This document shows positions 13,455-64,000 of a stretch of 64,000 nt of DNA, in pieces. Under the pieces are notes generated by a model, which worked only from the letters and a program-made list of their open reading frames with translations, did no database searches and had not been told where the DNA came from. Numbering within the stretch: position 1 is the stretch's first letter; every line of letters begins with the position of its first letter. Both the position numbers and the translations under genes were made by a program. The DNA is taken from NCBI RefSeq assembly GCF_021018895.1, contig NC_079386.1, positions 7,142,835 to 7,206,834 on the forward strand. Direction: 5' to 3'. Source of the DNA: Seriola aureovittata. Lineage: Eukaryota > Chordata > Actinopteri > Carangiformes > Carangidae.

Positions 13455-14507
13455 GCAGCTCAATTGATTTGTTTTTATTTCACTGCTCCTGAGACTATTT
13501 GAACCACATAAACAGCAGCCTCATACATAAAACCAGGCTGCTACTGCATGTTACTCTTTACAGAAATACCATTGCCTCGGGATCTCTTTAAAGTAGGAGT
13601 CAGGATCCGAAATGAGTCACAGCCATTGAAGGGAGGATAACAGGTAGAAGGAGAAGTTAGAGGTAATGTGATGTCAAAGGTAAGCAGCCTGACAAAAAAT
13701 GGTAATACTATAGACTCTATATAAACCTGAAGGTAGATCAAAGTAAGGCTTCAGGCTGAAATGCAGTGGGTCATGGTTTTAGTCGATGGTAATTACAGCT
13801 GTAAATTAGAATTCCCATTTCTTTTTGTGTGGAACTTAAATGGACAATTGTTTCATATTTAGTTTTGGTATAATGAAGTGATAATGACTCTTAAAGCAAT
13901 TAAAATAATTTTGTCAAATGTTATTAGAAATTATATATTTAGGTGTTACTCAAACCTGGGTCTCCAAACACTGTGGTCTCACAGCAAGACTATGAATTTC
14001 ATGATTCATTCCTGAACTAAAAACGTTTTGAAAAACTTGAATCCATTGCAGCATGCTGTGAGTTTGTTCATTATAAATGCTCCATTGGATTGTGTTGGTG
14101 AATTAACATTCACATCACATCGATGAAACCTGCTGCTGAGCTGGCGATAGAGGAAATATTAAATTACACACCAACCCTAAAACAAAAATTCAGTCTCATT
14201 TTTGACAGGTCAACAAGTATCTACTGACGTGAGTAACAGTTGACCAAAGGAACCGACATTAGAACAAATCAAAATCCACTGTCTGAAGCTTATCTGCTGA
14301 CTTTAATCAGAAACACTGGACTAAAATGATCCAGAATGTACATCCAAATTAAATTCATCATACTGCCTGAAGAATACTCTTTTCACTTTTAAAGATGATC
14401 TGTTTGTTGATTCCCATTTTTTGGCTTTCATACTCGCAGGTTGTGAGAGCACAGTCAAAGGTTCAATACAACTGTCATAGAGGAGTTGAATGAGGGCTAC
14501 TAGACAT

Positions 14508-14632
14508 GGTTGTAGACACTTGAGGACGTTTCATCTATCATCCAAGAGGCGTCTTTATTTCTTTTGTCCAGCTGCCCTTGATTCAACTCTTCTTGGATAA
14601 CCATGACCTGGATGACTGAGAATTTTCATCTT
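14508..14632 (+). repeat. teleost interspersed repeat fragment
   Basis: Contains GACACTTGAGGACGTTTCAT, CATCCAAGAGGCGTC and GGATAACCATGACCTGGATG ACTGAGAA-type sequence, a combination known to me as a repeated element in fish genomes. Class (retroelement tail or other) is not determined, and the upstream boundary may extend to about 14440. Confidence 0.5.
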
Positions 14633-16862
14633 TAATGCAGCTTGGTGAGCCAACAGTTGAATGCAAAAAGTGTTTAAAACTAGGCCTTTGAACGCAACAT
14701 GTCTTACTATTATCGAGTTAAATGGGCTTTAAGTGTTGCTCACATAACTGTTTTCTCTGCCTACTGTAGGTGCTCCACTGGACATAATTAAAAATAACTG
14801 GAACTATCCTTTAACATTAGCAGGTACTATTATTGTCTCTAGAAGTGCAGTTTCCCATTTACCATCTGTTGGAAGCTGATAATCATTGGCGCTTGTGTCT
14901 CCATGACATAAAGCGATTTATAGCAGACATTCTGTTCATTTAGTAGAATATCCGTTTATACTATAATATCAGACCGAAATGGCTCCAGTTCTGTTTTGTG
15001 ATGGGTGCCTGTGAGATAGGGGTAGTAAATGATAGGAGGAGCAGAGTGAAACTATCTCAAATGTTTTCCCCAGCATCTAAAAGACTGAAGATCCCATGCT
15101 GCTTCATGCCATTTCCAATCCCTCAGAAGGGGCCCTGGTTCAGTGGTTTGTATTTTTTTTGGGGGGGAGATGTTGATTTTCACACGTCAGCCAACAATGT
15201 GGAAGATATGTTGCTGGATTTTAGAAAATGTGGTAGGTTAGTAGTCAAAACATTAAGCAACACGATACCATCTCTTAATTAATTATAGTCTCGGTACTGA
15301 TGAATAAAAACATGGATTATGTTTGAATTCTTCCCCTTTTTGCAACGTAACTAAGAGTGAGACAATCGGTCATAGGTTCAAGTATAATTAACAAAGAAGA
15401 CCAAACACCTGCTGAGAGAGCATGCGACGACACACTCTGTGGGTTTGGAGTACATCATGATTCGTTTAATGCGTCACAAGCCTACTGCTTAAGGATTCCC
15501 AAAATACCACTAAGTAGCAATCTGTTTTAATAAGCTCGTGTCTCAGGGTCCCTGAAAGAGTCTGAGAAGGCCTTCTTTTAGCTAGTTCAGCACCCGTTTG
15601 TTGATAACAGATGAGTCTGAGTCACAGTGTTTAAGGAAAACACGTCACATATCAGTAATGACTCCTGGCGAATGTGTCTCTCCTGGTTGTAAAAAAAACT
15701 CTATTTATTTTGAGAATATTTAAAAATCAGCTCTGTGTAGTCATTTCTTGACAAGTAGAGCATTCACTGGATTATTATACATCTGTGTCAGGAAATGTAT
15801 CTTTTGTTGTATCCACTTTCCTTTACCCTGTCTCATCATCTCATCTTCTTGGTTCATCTTGTAATTTCCTACATTTTCCCCAGAGACGAGTCTGAACTTT
15901 AGCAACCCCTGTAAATCGGCTGAGATTGACATGTAAGTGGTTAGAGCTATAGTTAGAGTTCAAAGCACTACAGAAAAACTGTCAGTCCCTTTAACTCAAC
16001 ACAACATATTTTGTAGCTGCAAAGCATTTGCTTCTTAAACCGCTGTATATGGAGAAAATGTCAAATCAGCTGGTGCTCTCACAGTAAAGCTATTCTCTGA
16101 GAGATGTTGAACACTGGGGCGAGATGGTGAAGCTTAAAGCCTCTCCTATTTGGGAGCAAATGACTACAAAAATTATTTACTGCGCATGCTTTAAATCTTA
16201 AAATTTTGTTCTCCTGTTGAACACTGTACTTATGCTAGAGAGATCTTAACAAAAATGCAGTAGTTGTTGCATTTCCTCAGTGGTGTACTTTGTCCAGGAT
16301 GTCTGGCAAGATCAGCACCATGGCCAGCGCCAGCTCACACACAGGCAACTGAAACATACTGTAATGAGAATGATCTCCCATTACTGAGCTGGAAATTGTC
16401 CAGCATAGCCAGTGACTGACATATCTCAAAGTGTGAAGATTACTTCTATTCCCTCCTCGTGTTCCTTTGCACAGTTTTATCAAGTGTTTAGTAAGGGATC
16501 ATAGCTGGATTTACACAACCTGTGTTTCATGAAACTTCAAGTACACAAATGTAATGCTAACATGTGCACAGCTGTCATCTCAGAAAGAGATAGCCTTTGT
16601 CGGTTTATTTATGGACATTTTGTCAGATTTCTTCAGAACCTGTGAGCGTTTTTAAAATGGAAATATTTCTGGCCACAGAAAATTAAAATCAAGGTGAAAT
16701 TTGCTCTGCCATGAACTAGTGATAGGACTTATTGCTGGAAAGATCACCAATCACATTTTTTTTTTATCACTAAGATAAAAGCCCTGTGGCAAATGTCAGA
16801 CACTGATTCCCGATTTCATTTTTAGGCACAGCTATGAAGTTGTCATGCACAAATCTGTCTTG

Positions 16863-17070
<208 letters not shown>

Positions 17071-17659
17071 TGAGAGAGGAAGTATTCAGATTGCTGTTGC
17101 TTGTCCTTTGGCAGTAGAAACATGTTCAGAGTGTATTTCATGCTTGTAAAGCCCACTGGAAATTGGAAGAAGATGGTTGGCATGGTGAATAGTTGGTGGT
17201 TACTTTAGAGAAGAGGGCAAGAGGTAAGAAGTAAAGAGGAAATTAAAGGGCAGAGAAACTGAGTGGAGAATTAAGGCCCTTAGAGGTAAAGAAGAAATGG
17301 AGGAAGAAATGTAGACACAGCCGTTTGTCACATCAGTACAAAAAAATGATCATCAGTGCTGTCAGCATGACCCATCCATTCACATGAATCAGGATGCAAA
17401 GACAAGAGTGTAAACAAATGCATGCATACAGGTGGCCAGCTATCCTTCTAACAAAGCCATCAGTGGACTGCGGTAAAGTCATCAACGGTCAACTAAGACC
17501 AAAGCATCTCAGCAGCATAACACAGAATGTGTTTTTCTGTCTGTGTGTGTGAACATTTTTTCACTCTTCATCCACGTGTGTATCACTGTGTGCTTATTTG
17601 GCCGTATGTGTTGCCTTTAAGCCTTAAATTCCTGAGAGTCTTCCATTAGAAATATTTTC

Positions 17660-17702
17660 GTGTGTGTGTGAGAGAGAGATAGAGAGAGAGAGAGAGTGTG
17701 TT
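17660..17702. repeat. GT then GA compound microsatellite
   Basis: GTGTGTGTGT followed by GAGAGAGA and a second GA block interrupted by TA, ending in GTGTG. Confidence 0.9.
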
Positions 17703-18229
17703 TATTTTGGGTATGTCTCGCCTGCTTGAGTAAATCTGTAGCTGATGTGAGTGTGAGAGGTCCCCTATATGTCTATGTGAGTGTGTATATTCACTCCTCC
17801 GGCTGTGTGTGTTGATCTTGTTTGTGTCCAGGCCAGTGGTTAGGGTGTGACGGATGGGGATAGGGGAGACAGAGGAGGAGAGGAGAGAAAAGACAAATGA
17901 CCTGACAGCTCCCCTATTCAACTCCTAATCATAGAGGGGAGCGTGGAGGCTGTGTGTGACAGAGGGAGGCAGTGTTTGTGTTTGCGGAAGACGGAGATCA
18001 GGTGTGTGTGTTGTCAATTTGTGTGCAATGCTGAGCACAGTTCAAACTTTTCAAAATCTGCCCCTCTACTGTCTTTGATAGTGTTTTTGTATCCAGGTTT
18101 GCATAAAGCAACATAGAAATGGACAAAATTAAACTGACAGAGAAGATACACACTATATTTGTGTGTGTATTTTTTAGAAAGTATTGGCAAGTGGTGATTA
18201 CTAGAAAATGCCAAGCAACATGATATATT

Positions 18230-18535
18230 TAGACTGAAGTTGTATCAGTCCAGATTCTTTTGAAGAGGTGGGTCTGTATTCTGCGTTTGAAGATGGTAAA
18301 AGCTGCTGTGGGGCCTGATCTCTACCATCAGCAAGAACAGAACATCCTTGTTTACAAGGGACCTTTGGGTGCAGGTGGATACAGTTGAGCTGTGGATCAG
18401 AGACACCCTGCCTCAACACAGGATTTCACAGAGCATGTTCCTCAGCTTTCTAAGCCAGTATCAGGATTTGAAACCTAATGTGAGCCAGCACAGGGAGCCA
18501 GTGGAGGGATGCAGGAGCAGAGTGATATCCTGAGT
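18230..18535 (+). repeat. probable decayed interspersed repeat
   Basis: The segment is locally GC-richer and contains GGGAGCCAGTGGAGGGATGC followed by AGGAGCAGAGTGATATCC, resembling a frequent fish repeat module (AGCCAGTG-GAGG-GTGACGTG type). Short reading frames occur on both strands but match no known protein. Boundaries and class are uncertain. Confidence 0.4.
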
Positions 18536-20445
18536 TGTTGTAATTTCTTTTCCAATTGTTTGTATTGTCATCTTTGCCCAGGCTGATTTTGTAGGCTTCA
18601 GGATCCATTCTCCTGTTTTCTCCTGCTGTTTTTAAGCTATGGTGGTAGGTGGTTAGGGTGGAGGGTTACTTATTTTTGTTGCCTTTCTCACAGGGCCGCA
18701 CAATTAATTGAAATATTATCAAAATAGCTTTATGGCCAAGTGCAATATCCAAATCGCAGGAGCAGCAATTTTTTTGAGGAAGGTAAAATGTGTCACAACA
18801 TACATGAATTTTGACATGAAGCAGGGTAGCATTTGACCAAGGCCCCAATCTTGATCTTGACTAGCATCTCCCTTATCAAACATGTCTGCCCAGAGGTTTC
18901 TTGGGTCAAGTCTCTGGTGGAAACAGAATGAAATAGATGTAACTTAAAGAAAATAGTAAGCTGTCGCCCTGTTTTCCTCATCCACTCTAGATTGTCCTCA
19001 CATTGATAGTTGCAGGAATAAAGAGGATTGCACAATAAAGAGTCCAGATTAGTGTGAGTGAAAGGGGAATAATGAATATGAAATATAGCTGAGTTTTATA
19101 TCAGTAAACAGGGTGCAAGCACAGGGATGCAAGGTTTCCTAAAGGCAGGTTTAAATGCATAGATTACAATCAGGATCTGATTTGACCTGTGAAACCTTTT
19201 TTCTTTTTGTCTTTACTGAGGAAGCTTCTCTGCATGGTGAATGAATATCTTCCATGCACAGTAGATAGAAATGTTTGTATGCAGAGCAGCTCCAAAAGGA
19301 CTTGGGCTTTCATTTCTTCGCTGCTTTAGAGTTGTAAAATATGACACAGAAAAATTAGGAGCAGTCTGGACATAACACCTGTTTGTTTTGCTTTTCTTTT
19401 GTTTTCCATCACGCCACCGACTCGCCTGCTTTCTGCAGTGAAAAATGACATCCACTCCCAGTGCAGACAGATTGTAGACAGTGAGAACACATAAAATAGC
19501 AGGTGATGTTTTTTTTTCTTTTCCTATGATGTCCAGACTGCATGTTAATGTCAGCTGTAAATTCTGCCTATGTTAACAACATTTGAATGATGGATGACAA
19601 CTTCTACTGAAGCCAACAGTTACAAGAAATAATGTTAGCAATTCAGCACACTGCTAATGAGCGCTTGTTTGTTGTTTTTATTTTTTTCTTTGGTCTAACT
19701 TAAATAAAGAATAAAGTGAGACAAAATTCCTTCAGCTTCCTGAAACCAGCAGATGCCCTGCAACAGTGACGGGTAAATGTGGTGGTGTGTTGAGCTGATT
19801 TGTGTTTGCAGTCAAGTCAACAGCCTGGGACATCAATACTTACTTCACTATGTTGCTTTGGCAATCACCAGAAAAGCTGATTGCAACAAGAGCGATGACT
19901 AGTGGCTGTGAGGAGACTAGCAATAAAACAGACTTTTCTGGTGATAAACTGAGCGTTGTGAGAGTAAAAATGAGGATACACACAACCAGATGTCATTTTG
20001 TGGTGTCATTTGGTTTGCACCAAAAAGAGGCAGTGACTTCTGATGCGGAGCCTGGTGTGTGAGTTCAATTGGTGGATATTACAGAGAGTGTGGGTGTATG
20101 TAAACTGGAGCCAGAGTGAGCATTAATTCACCTTTAGACATGTTTACTTTCCCACTAAAACTTTCACAGTACTCAAAGGTGTGCGTGCGTGCGCGCGCGT
20201 GAAAAGCTTTTTGGAGCAGGAGCTACAGTCATCACAGGTAAGAAAGTGTGTGTGCATGTGTGTTTTGCATGCTATGCACATAGCTCTCAGAGCTGTAGCC
20301 TTGTTACAGGGCATCCAAATCAGGGAAGGGCGTCAGTCGTGTGTGTTATCAGAACAGGATGAAGACTGAGTGAAATTTACAGAGATACTGAATGGTGGGA
20401 AGTGTGTATATGTGTGTGTTTCACATCTTAGGGGAAACATTGAGG

Positions 20446-20447
<2 letters not shown>

Positions 20448-20526
<79 letters not shown>

Positions 20527-20571
20527 TGTGGGTGTGTGGGTGTGTGGGTGTGTGGGTGTGGGTGTGTGGGG
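20448..20571 (+). repeat. (GT)n followed by (GGGTGTGT)n
   Basis: A GT run of about 73 bp passes into an 8-bp GGGTGTGT repeat. Seven runs of three or more G (20522, 20530, 20538, 20546, 20554, 20560 and 20568) are spaced by 3-5 bases. Confidence 0.95.
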
Positions 20572-21126
20572 TAGCCACAGGCATACAGAGCAGCCTGATA
20601 ATGAACACATTGATCTGGTACAGCAGAGAGGAAAAGGACAAACCTTCATGTATTAATCGTGTCTCCATCTTCCCTCTCCATTATTTCTGAGTCCTTCATT
20701 AATAGCAGCTGCTTCTGTTTGTTTCTCATTCTATGTCTCTCCATTTTTTTATTTTATTTATACCTTTTGGTTGCATTTCGCTTTACTTACTCTCAGGTAT
20801 TAACTTTGTTTACACATAAATTATAGATGAACATGACATCAAACATAGGAAAGTGAGGGAAAAGACCAAAGTTGTGCAGGTGAAACTTGTCTTCACAACA
20901 ACTCCAAACTACAAAGAGGTAAATAAATACAAATTAAATTTTTTCCTTCTTTCATTTTCATATTTTTGTTTTTTTGTGCTCCTTTTGCTCATTGTGGTGC
21001 TTTCTTATGTCGTGCATATGGGGAAAATATGATAAAGGCTTCTTCTGTGATGCAAATGAAATACTTAACTCAGTCTGTAGATCCAAAACATAATCTACCA
21101 GCTTCATGTTACCAGCTTAAATACAT

Positions 21127-21285
21127 GGTTCAACATTCTGGGAAGTATGCTTTTTAGCTTTCATTGCAGAGAGCTAATCAGTAACGGTAGCTTCATATTT
21201 ACTGTACAGATATGGAGAATGGTATTGACAGTGTCTCTCATTTAGCTCTCAGCAAGAACATGTAAATGTGAAAATATGTCAGGTT
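21127..21285. repeat. interspersed repeat family 2, copy 1
   Basis: Contains GTTCAACATTCTGGGAAGTA, then GGTAGCTTCATATTTACTGT and ACAGATATGGAGAATGGTAT. These match parts of the copies at about 30437-30604 and 54333-54540. Recognised as a MITE-like repeat abundant in teleost genomes; ends approximate, class not determined. Confidence 0.55.
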
Positions 21286-22475
21286 CTTTAGCCAACAATG
21301 TGTTTGTGGTGTTAAGTTATTCAAAGCTAACTACCTTTCCTTGCCACCTTTGATTTTGATCCAATAGAAATGTATAACAAAACAATATCCAGATTTCATA
21401 TGGCTGCTTATTTTCTTAAAGGAGGCAGGTAAGTAAGGCAGAAGCATGTATTTTAACACTGTCATGTTGGCAAATACTATGGAAGGAGAATATGATGTCC
21501 ACAGGTTTGAAGTCTTATTGCAGTTGCAGCATTCGGCAGAAATCCCGTTTTGTTTTGGACCACAGCTCGTAGCCCAAGGCTTGGCAGTGTAGCACGTCCA
21601 TGTGAATCCCTCAGCTCCCTTCTCTTTCTCCTCTCCAGCTCTCCTCCGTGTAGCAGACATCTCAGAATACAGTGTCATTTTTTGTTTGTACATGTGTACC
21701 ACAGAAAATGAAATCCTCTCTTCCCTTGCTGGACACGTGAATGTCTGGAAAGAAGCACGCAGTTTTGTCTCTCAATTTTAATGGCGCCTTATTGGTTTAT
21801 ACACTGACAAAGGAGCAGGCACATATTTCCTCTGCTGTAACGTCCCCTTTCTGGAATTTGATTTTTCTCTGTCATCTGAGATGTATATAAATAATATATT
21901 GCAGTCATCTCTTTGTTCTCTCTGAATTTCTTTCTTCTCTTGGCTCCTAAGAAGAAACTTGAATGTAAATGACTCTTGCTCTCGCTCTCTGTTTCAGTTC
22001 TTTCTCTGTACTTCTCATTTCGGCTCTATTGGCATGACCAACAGGCGCTTTATTTGCCTGACCACATTGATCTCCCCGCTGCACCTCCCTCCCTCTCTCT
22101 CTCAGTGCTGGTAATGAGGTGTGTGTCTGTGTGGTTTGTATATTTTTTGACTCCCCTCTCCCAATTATGGGATTCCTGAGTGATTGTGCTCCAGCAATTA
22201 TTTCAAGTCACTCTGGGTTTGACTGTCAGCTAAATGCTCAAATTATGGCTGTAAATTCTGTCCATCTGTGGGTTATGTTTTGTGTGTACAGATAATAACA
22301 GGCATTTTGTATCTTTACACCAATGTTTGTGTGACAGAGAGATCTGTCTTTGCACCATCTACCGTATATAGATAGTGAAACCAGTGTTACATTTTTGGGC
22401 TTAGAGGAAGCTGCGCTACCCACTATCCAGGACGTCCTCAGGGACCCGGTGTCCCTCTTGGTCCTGAGCTCTGGT

Positions 22476-22504
22476 TGTGTGTGTGTGTGTGTGTGTGTGT
22501 GTGT
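22476..22504. repeat. (TG)n microsatellite
   Basis: Uninterrupted TG run of 29 bp. Confidence 0.95.
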
Positions 22505-23062
22505 CTGTCTTTGTGCATTTGTAAATAAAGGGGTCATTTGGAGGTTGGTTCGTGAGTGGCAGGGGTTGTCTTTTAAAATGCCACTTAAAAACCAAACTGA
22601 CATTTTCAAAGACATTTTTAGGAAACTTAAAGAAATAATCTTTTCACACAGTTTACATTCCTTCACACTCTCTTGGGGACATTAGACAGCACTAAACACA
22701 TCCGAAGCCGCTCCAAGAATATATTAACATATTTCACTCAATCCCTTAGACTTACACTCCCTCCCTCCTTTTCTTTGAGTCCCCCTTTCTCAGCCTCTTA
22801 CAACAACTCAAAGACGTCTCCCCACATTGCTAAGACAGGCTTACAAGAGTGAAAAAAAATTACCAACAAATCAAGTAATGAAATTAACTCCGACAATTAC
22901 ATCTTTCTTTTCTTCTCTCTCATTCATTCTCCCTCTCTTTGTTAATTTAGAGAGCTTAATTGGTGTGATAATACTTTTGAGGCAAACAAACAACAACAAA
23001 ATAGAAATGAAATGTAATTACTTTCAACAGTTGACTTTCTCCCTCTGCTCCTCGTATTTGTA

Positions 23063-23094
<32 letters not shown>

Positions 23095-23439
23095 TGTCTA
23101 TTGCAGTGTTTAGCGTACTCTGCTGTTTGAATGTGGTTTTCGTGATTCCACTATTTGTGTGTTTACCAGTGTGTAACCTTGTTTTTAACACCGAGCTCTG
23201 AAGCTAGATGCTGTCTTGCAAAGAACTGCAGTCTTTTCTTTCAAGTGATTAATTTGCAGAACAGGACTTAAGCAGAGTGATTGCTTCCTTGACTCTTGTT
23301 GCTTCTCTCTACAAAGTGTTTTCTGTTTTCCTCTGTACTTACTTTGTGCAAGAGGTGTTTCACAAACCGTCTGTGAAAAATGCTCATTAAAGAAGCTCCC
23401 AAAATAAAAGTCCCCTCCACTGTCTGTCTCCATCTCTAG

Positions 23440-61141
<37,702 letters not shown>

Positions 61142-64000
61142 GTAGTGTAGTTTTCCTGTACACACACGCAGTACATCAAACCTTTTCCTTCAGTGTTTTA
61201 ATTTCTCTCAGAGACTTCAAATTATTCCCACTGAAGAGTTCATGAACATGAATTAAAATTTAAAGGCCGTTTAGAGGAAATGTAACATCTACACCTGTTT
61301 CAATCAGGAAAGACACAAATTAACACAAATGAATAAACTTTATTTAATAAAGACTTTGGTGTTGACCCCGTTGATGAAAGAGATGTATAGGGATAGAGCA
61401 AGTAGGAGTAGGAGCCAATCTGAGATCCCCCTGAGGGAGCCTTAGGCAAGGCCTTGACACTCGTAATGGAAGCTGCAATGAGTGTCAAGAGAGAGACAAC
61501 AGAGGTAAGGTGGTTTAAATGTTTTTTCATTGGATGAAAGGAAAACCTACACACAGATCCCAGTGAAATCATTGGATAATATCAGAGAAGTGTGATGATG
61601 AGATGAGACTGTCTGACATTTGTCTTCCTTGGTCTTAAAAGTGTCACTTAGGTAAATACACAGCTGTATAGACTACAACACTTGTCCTTTTTATGAACCA
61701 ACACATTACACAAACACATGCAGGAGAGCCAATTTAAAAGCATGTGTGTACACACAAGTGCCATACACACACACAAATTCTGTCACATGCTTGGTTACAT
61801 CTGACAGTTATGAGTCCCCACGAGGAAGTTAAAAATGGTGAAGAAAAGCGTGATATTGTTCTGTCCTCTCATCTCCTGAGTTTCTTTACCTCTGTCTACC
61901 TCTCTTGTGTCCTCTTTCATTACTGCAAACAGCAAGGGACACAATCTCTGCGCATCAGGGGCCAACAGCTTTAAGTCTCCTTGGGAGAGTCACATGAACA
62001 CACACACATGCATGAATAAAGGCAAATTTGTCACACTCTTCCAAATCCCTGTTGACACATTGGCATACCTGACACTTCCCAAAAAAATCAGAATGTAGTT
62101 TTTATTATAAAAAAAGAAGATAAACTAGTAGAACTGTTTTTTCCCCACTAAAATCTGCAGATGCTGAGTGTTTCATCATGTATTTTCATTGAGCTGGCTG
62201 GCACTTAAAATGTGAAATATCTGGTGTGATACCATGTCTGCACTTTTTAACAACAGACTCATTAGGTCACCTAGTGTGGCTGAGAGTTTGTGAGTGTGTA
62301 TGCACTCGTGCAGCTCCAGCACATCTGTAAACATTTTTGCAGAGCCTGAAATGTTTCTGCCAAAGCTAAAAGATAATTAAAATAGAATTAGTCATCTTTT
62401 TTATGCCTATTTTTGATGAACATCGATTAAATTAATTTTTTCCATTAGTGTCAGTGTAATCTTTATTGTTAGCTTTTTGTAAAAATCATTGCTAAATTGT
62501 AATTTTATGAACCGATCTATCCATTTATTTGTGAATTAATTTGTCTCTCTAGTTACTCCCTCTTTGTTTACCTCTCTGTGAAACAAACCTCTGTCGTCCT
62601 GTCACCCTTATCATCAAGTTGTCCTTTCTCCCGTCTCCACTGGCGTACAGTTGGAGGATTGTATGATCAAAAGTTTTTCATTTAGCTTCCCAGGCAGCTC
62701 CACTGTTGACAGTCTGGGGGATTTTTCAGTTTTGACACACACTCTCCAACCTATCACCCTCTACCTCTCTATTAGTGTCTCTCAATCTGTCTTATATTTC
62801 TCAAAACATGTGGCAAGGGAGTCATTGCTGTTAAACAAACAAGATGGGGGACATCTTCAGTGTTCATTCAAAGATTTGCATTTTTATTTTCTATTCTCAG
62901 TCAGCACTGGAATACTTTATGCTGAGATAGACTGGCCATTCTTTAGCATACATGAATGCAAAAGTTCACATTTTGGGCCAGTTTTTCTTCCATTACCCTC
63001 TATGTATCGTAGAGGGGAATATTTGCAATCCAACTCTTTGCTTTTGCACAATGCATTTTACATGAGGCTCAGCCAGCTTGCACCATTCATTAAGCATTTA
63101 AACAATGTGTCAAAGCTGTAGCTTGCTTTATAGTGTTCAGAGTAAATCCTCAATGCTTACTTTATGTAGTAAATGCTGCCAATTTCTCATCTCAGCCACA
63201 AAAGTCAGAGTATTCCTCTAAATCTCCCCTACAGATATTCATACCATGACAACAATAACAATCCACCCTCAATGTTTAATGCACAAACACCAGGAGGCTT
63301 CCTCACACACAGCTTACTGAAGAATTGACTCACCATCCCACTGATTCAGTTAAATTCAGAGTTCAGCTTTGCTACAAACCATTTTTCCTTTCCTTTCACA
63401 GTGTTTGCATTTGTGTGCCCGTGTTTATGTGAAAGCTGCAAGTTTGAGATAAATCTGATAAATGTTACTGTCACTCACACCATATCTTGTGGTACAGTTG
63501 GAGTATAAATCCAATTGGAGTAAAACTTATATAAGTTAAAGTAAAAATTGTTTAAAGGGAAGAAAGTGGAATATTATTGAATGAAATTATTTCCTAAAAC
63601 AGCTAGAGCTACATTGGTAGTGGTGGCATGCTTCATGACAACTAACTGGAGGCAATACTTAATTGCATCTGTTCATCTTGTGTTTATTCGGCTGTTATTA
63701 GAAGTTCTAGTTTGACTAGTGTATTAGCAGCTGCAAATGTTCTGTTGGCATGTAAGCACAGGAATATACTCACGGTTACATATTACATGCAAGACAGCGA
63801 GATATCTGCATCCCTATGTGCCATAGCTGAAGGTTTGCATGCAAGCAGCATGGAACAAGTATTGTTTCTTTAATGGAGCTTTTGGTGGCATTAATTAGTC
63901 AGCAAGCACTCATTCCAGCATTATATCACATGCTCTCACATGCAGACAGTCACAAATACACGCAAGTAGTTTGCATGCATAGGGAAGGCGCAAAGCGGTA
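61142..64000 (+). other. 5' part of pcx intron J, running off the right edge
   Basis: Begins with donor GTAGTG and has no further PC exon up to the window end. AT-rich with scattered short CA runs; no element recognised. Confidence 0.8.

Noticed and set aside
16277..16483. Minus-strand frame with a hydrophobic stretch
   Set aside because: Short (68 codons), no recognisable domain, no clear splice context.
18201..18533. Overlapping short frames on both strands, possible gene fragment
   Set aside because: Composition and the GGGAGCCAGTGGAGGGATGC motif fit an interspersed repeat better than an exon; no protein family was recognised.
20522..20571. Interstitial telomere-like repeat
   Set aside because: The unit is GGGTGTGT, not the vertebrate telomere unit TTAGGG.

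Overview
The window is a stretch of vertebrate, most likely teleost fish, nuclear DNA. It appears to lie entirely inside one split gene on the + strand, pyruvate carboxylase (pcx). Ten coding exons can be placed between 23440 and 61141. All have consensus GT/AG borders and compatible phases, and together they make 1530 bp (510 codons) of uninterrupted reading frame. They encode the end of the biotin carboxylase domain, the linker/tetramerization region, and nearly all of the carboxyltransferase barrel, including its recognisable catalytic and metal-binding residues. The exons for the ATP-grasp biotin carboxylase core and for the C-terminal biotinyl domain are not seen; they should lie beyond the left and right edges. 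The teleost call rests on recognised fish-type interspersed repeats, abundant CA/GT microsatellites and the exon sequences. The species cannot be named.

Layout: 1-23439 is intronic sequence without a recognisable exon. It holds pyrimidine- and purine-rich tracts, many CA/GT/GA microsatellites (including one of about 204 bp) and several mobile-element remnants. Exons 23440-23584 and 24321-24410 finish the BC domain and begin the linker. Exons 30171-30392, 36798-36954, 40159-40399, 42169-42336, 43272-43353, 48983-49140, 50296-50382 and 60962-61141 carry the carboxyltransferase domain and the start of the segment after it. The introns range from 736 bp to about 10.6 kb. 61142-64000 is the start of a further intron.

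No second protein gene, RNA gene, CRISPR array or bacterial-type operon was found. Most long reading frames here are translations of simple repeats or C/T-rich intron. The most interesting unexplained structure is in the intron 30393-36797: a strongly decayed family of roughly 105-146 bp units, seen as recurring landmark motifs in the same order and with similar spacing between about 30.9 and 35.2 kb. Next is a UG-repeat tract placed directly against a 3' splice site at 36752-36797. Two TTAA-bounded miniature inverted-repeat elements, a tRNA-type SINE nested in an older repeat, and one repeat family present in three different introns are also described. Repeat family identities come from recognition, not from a database search.
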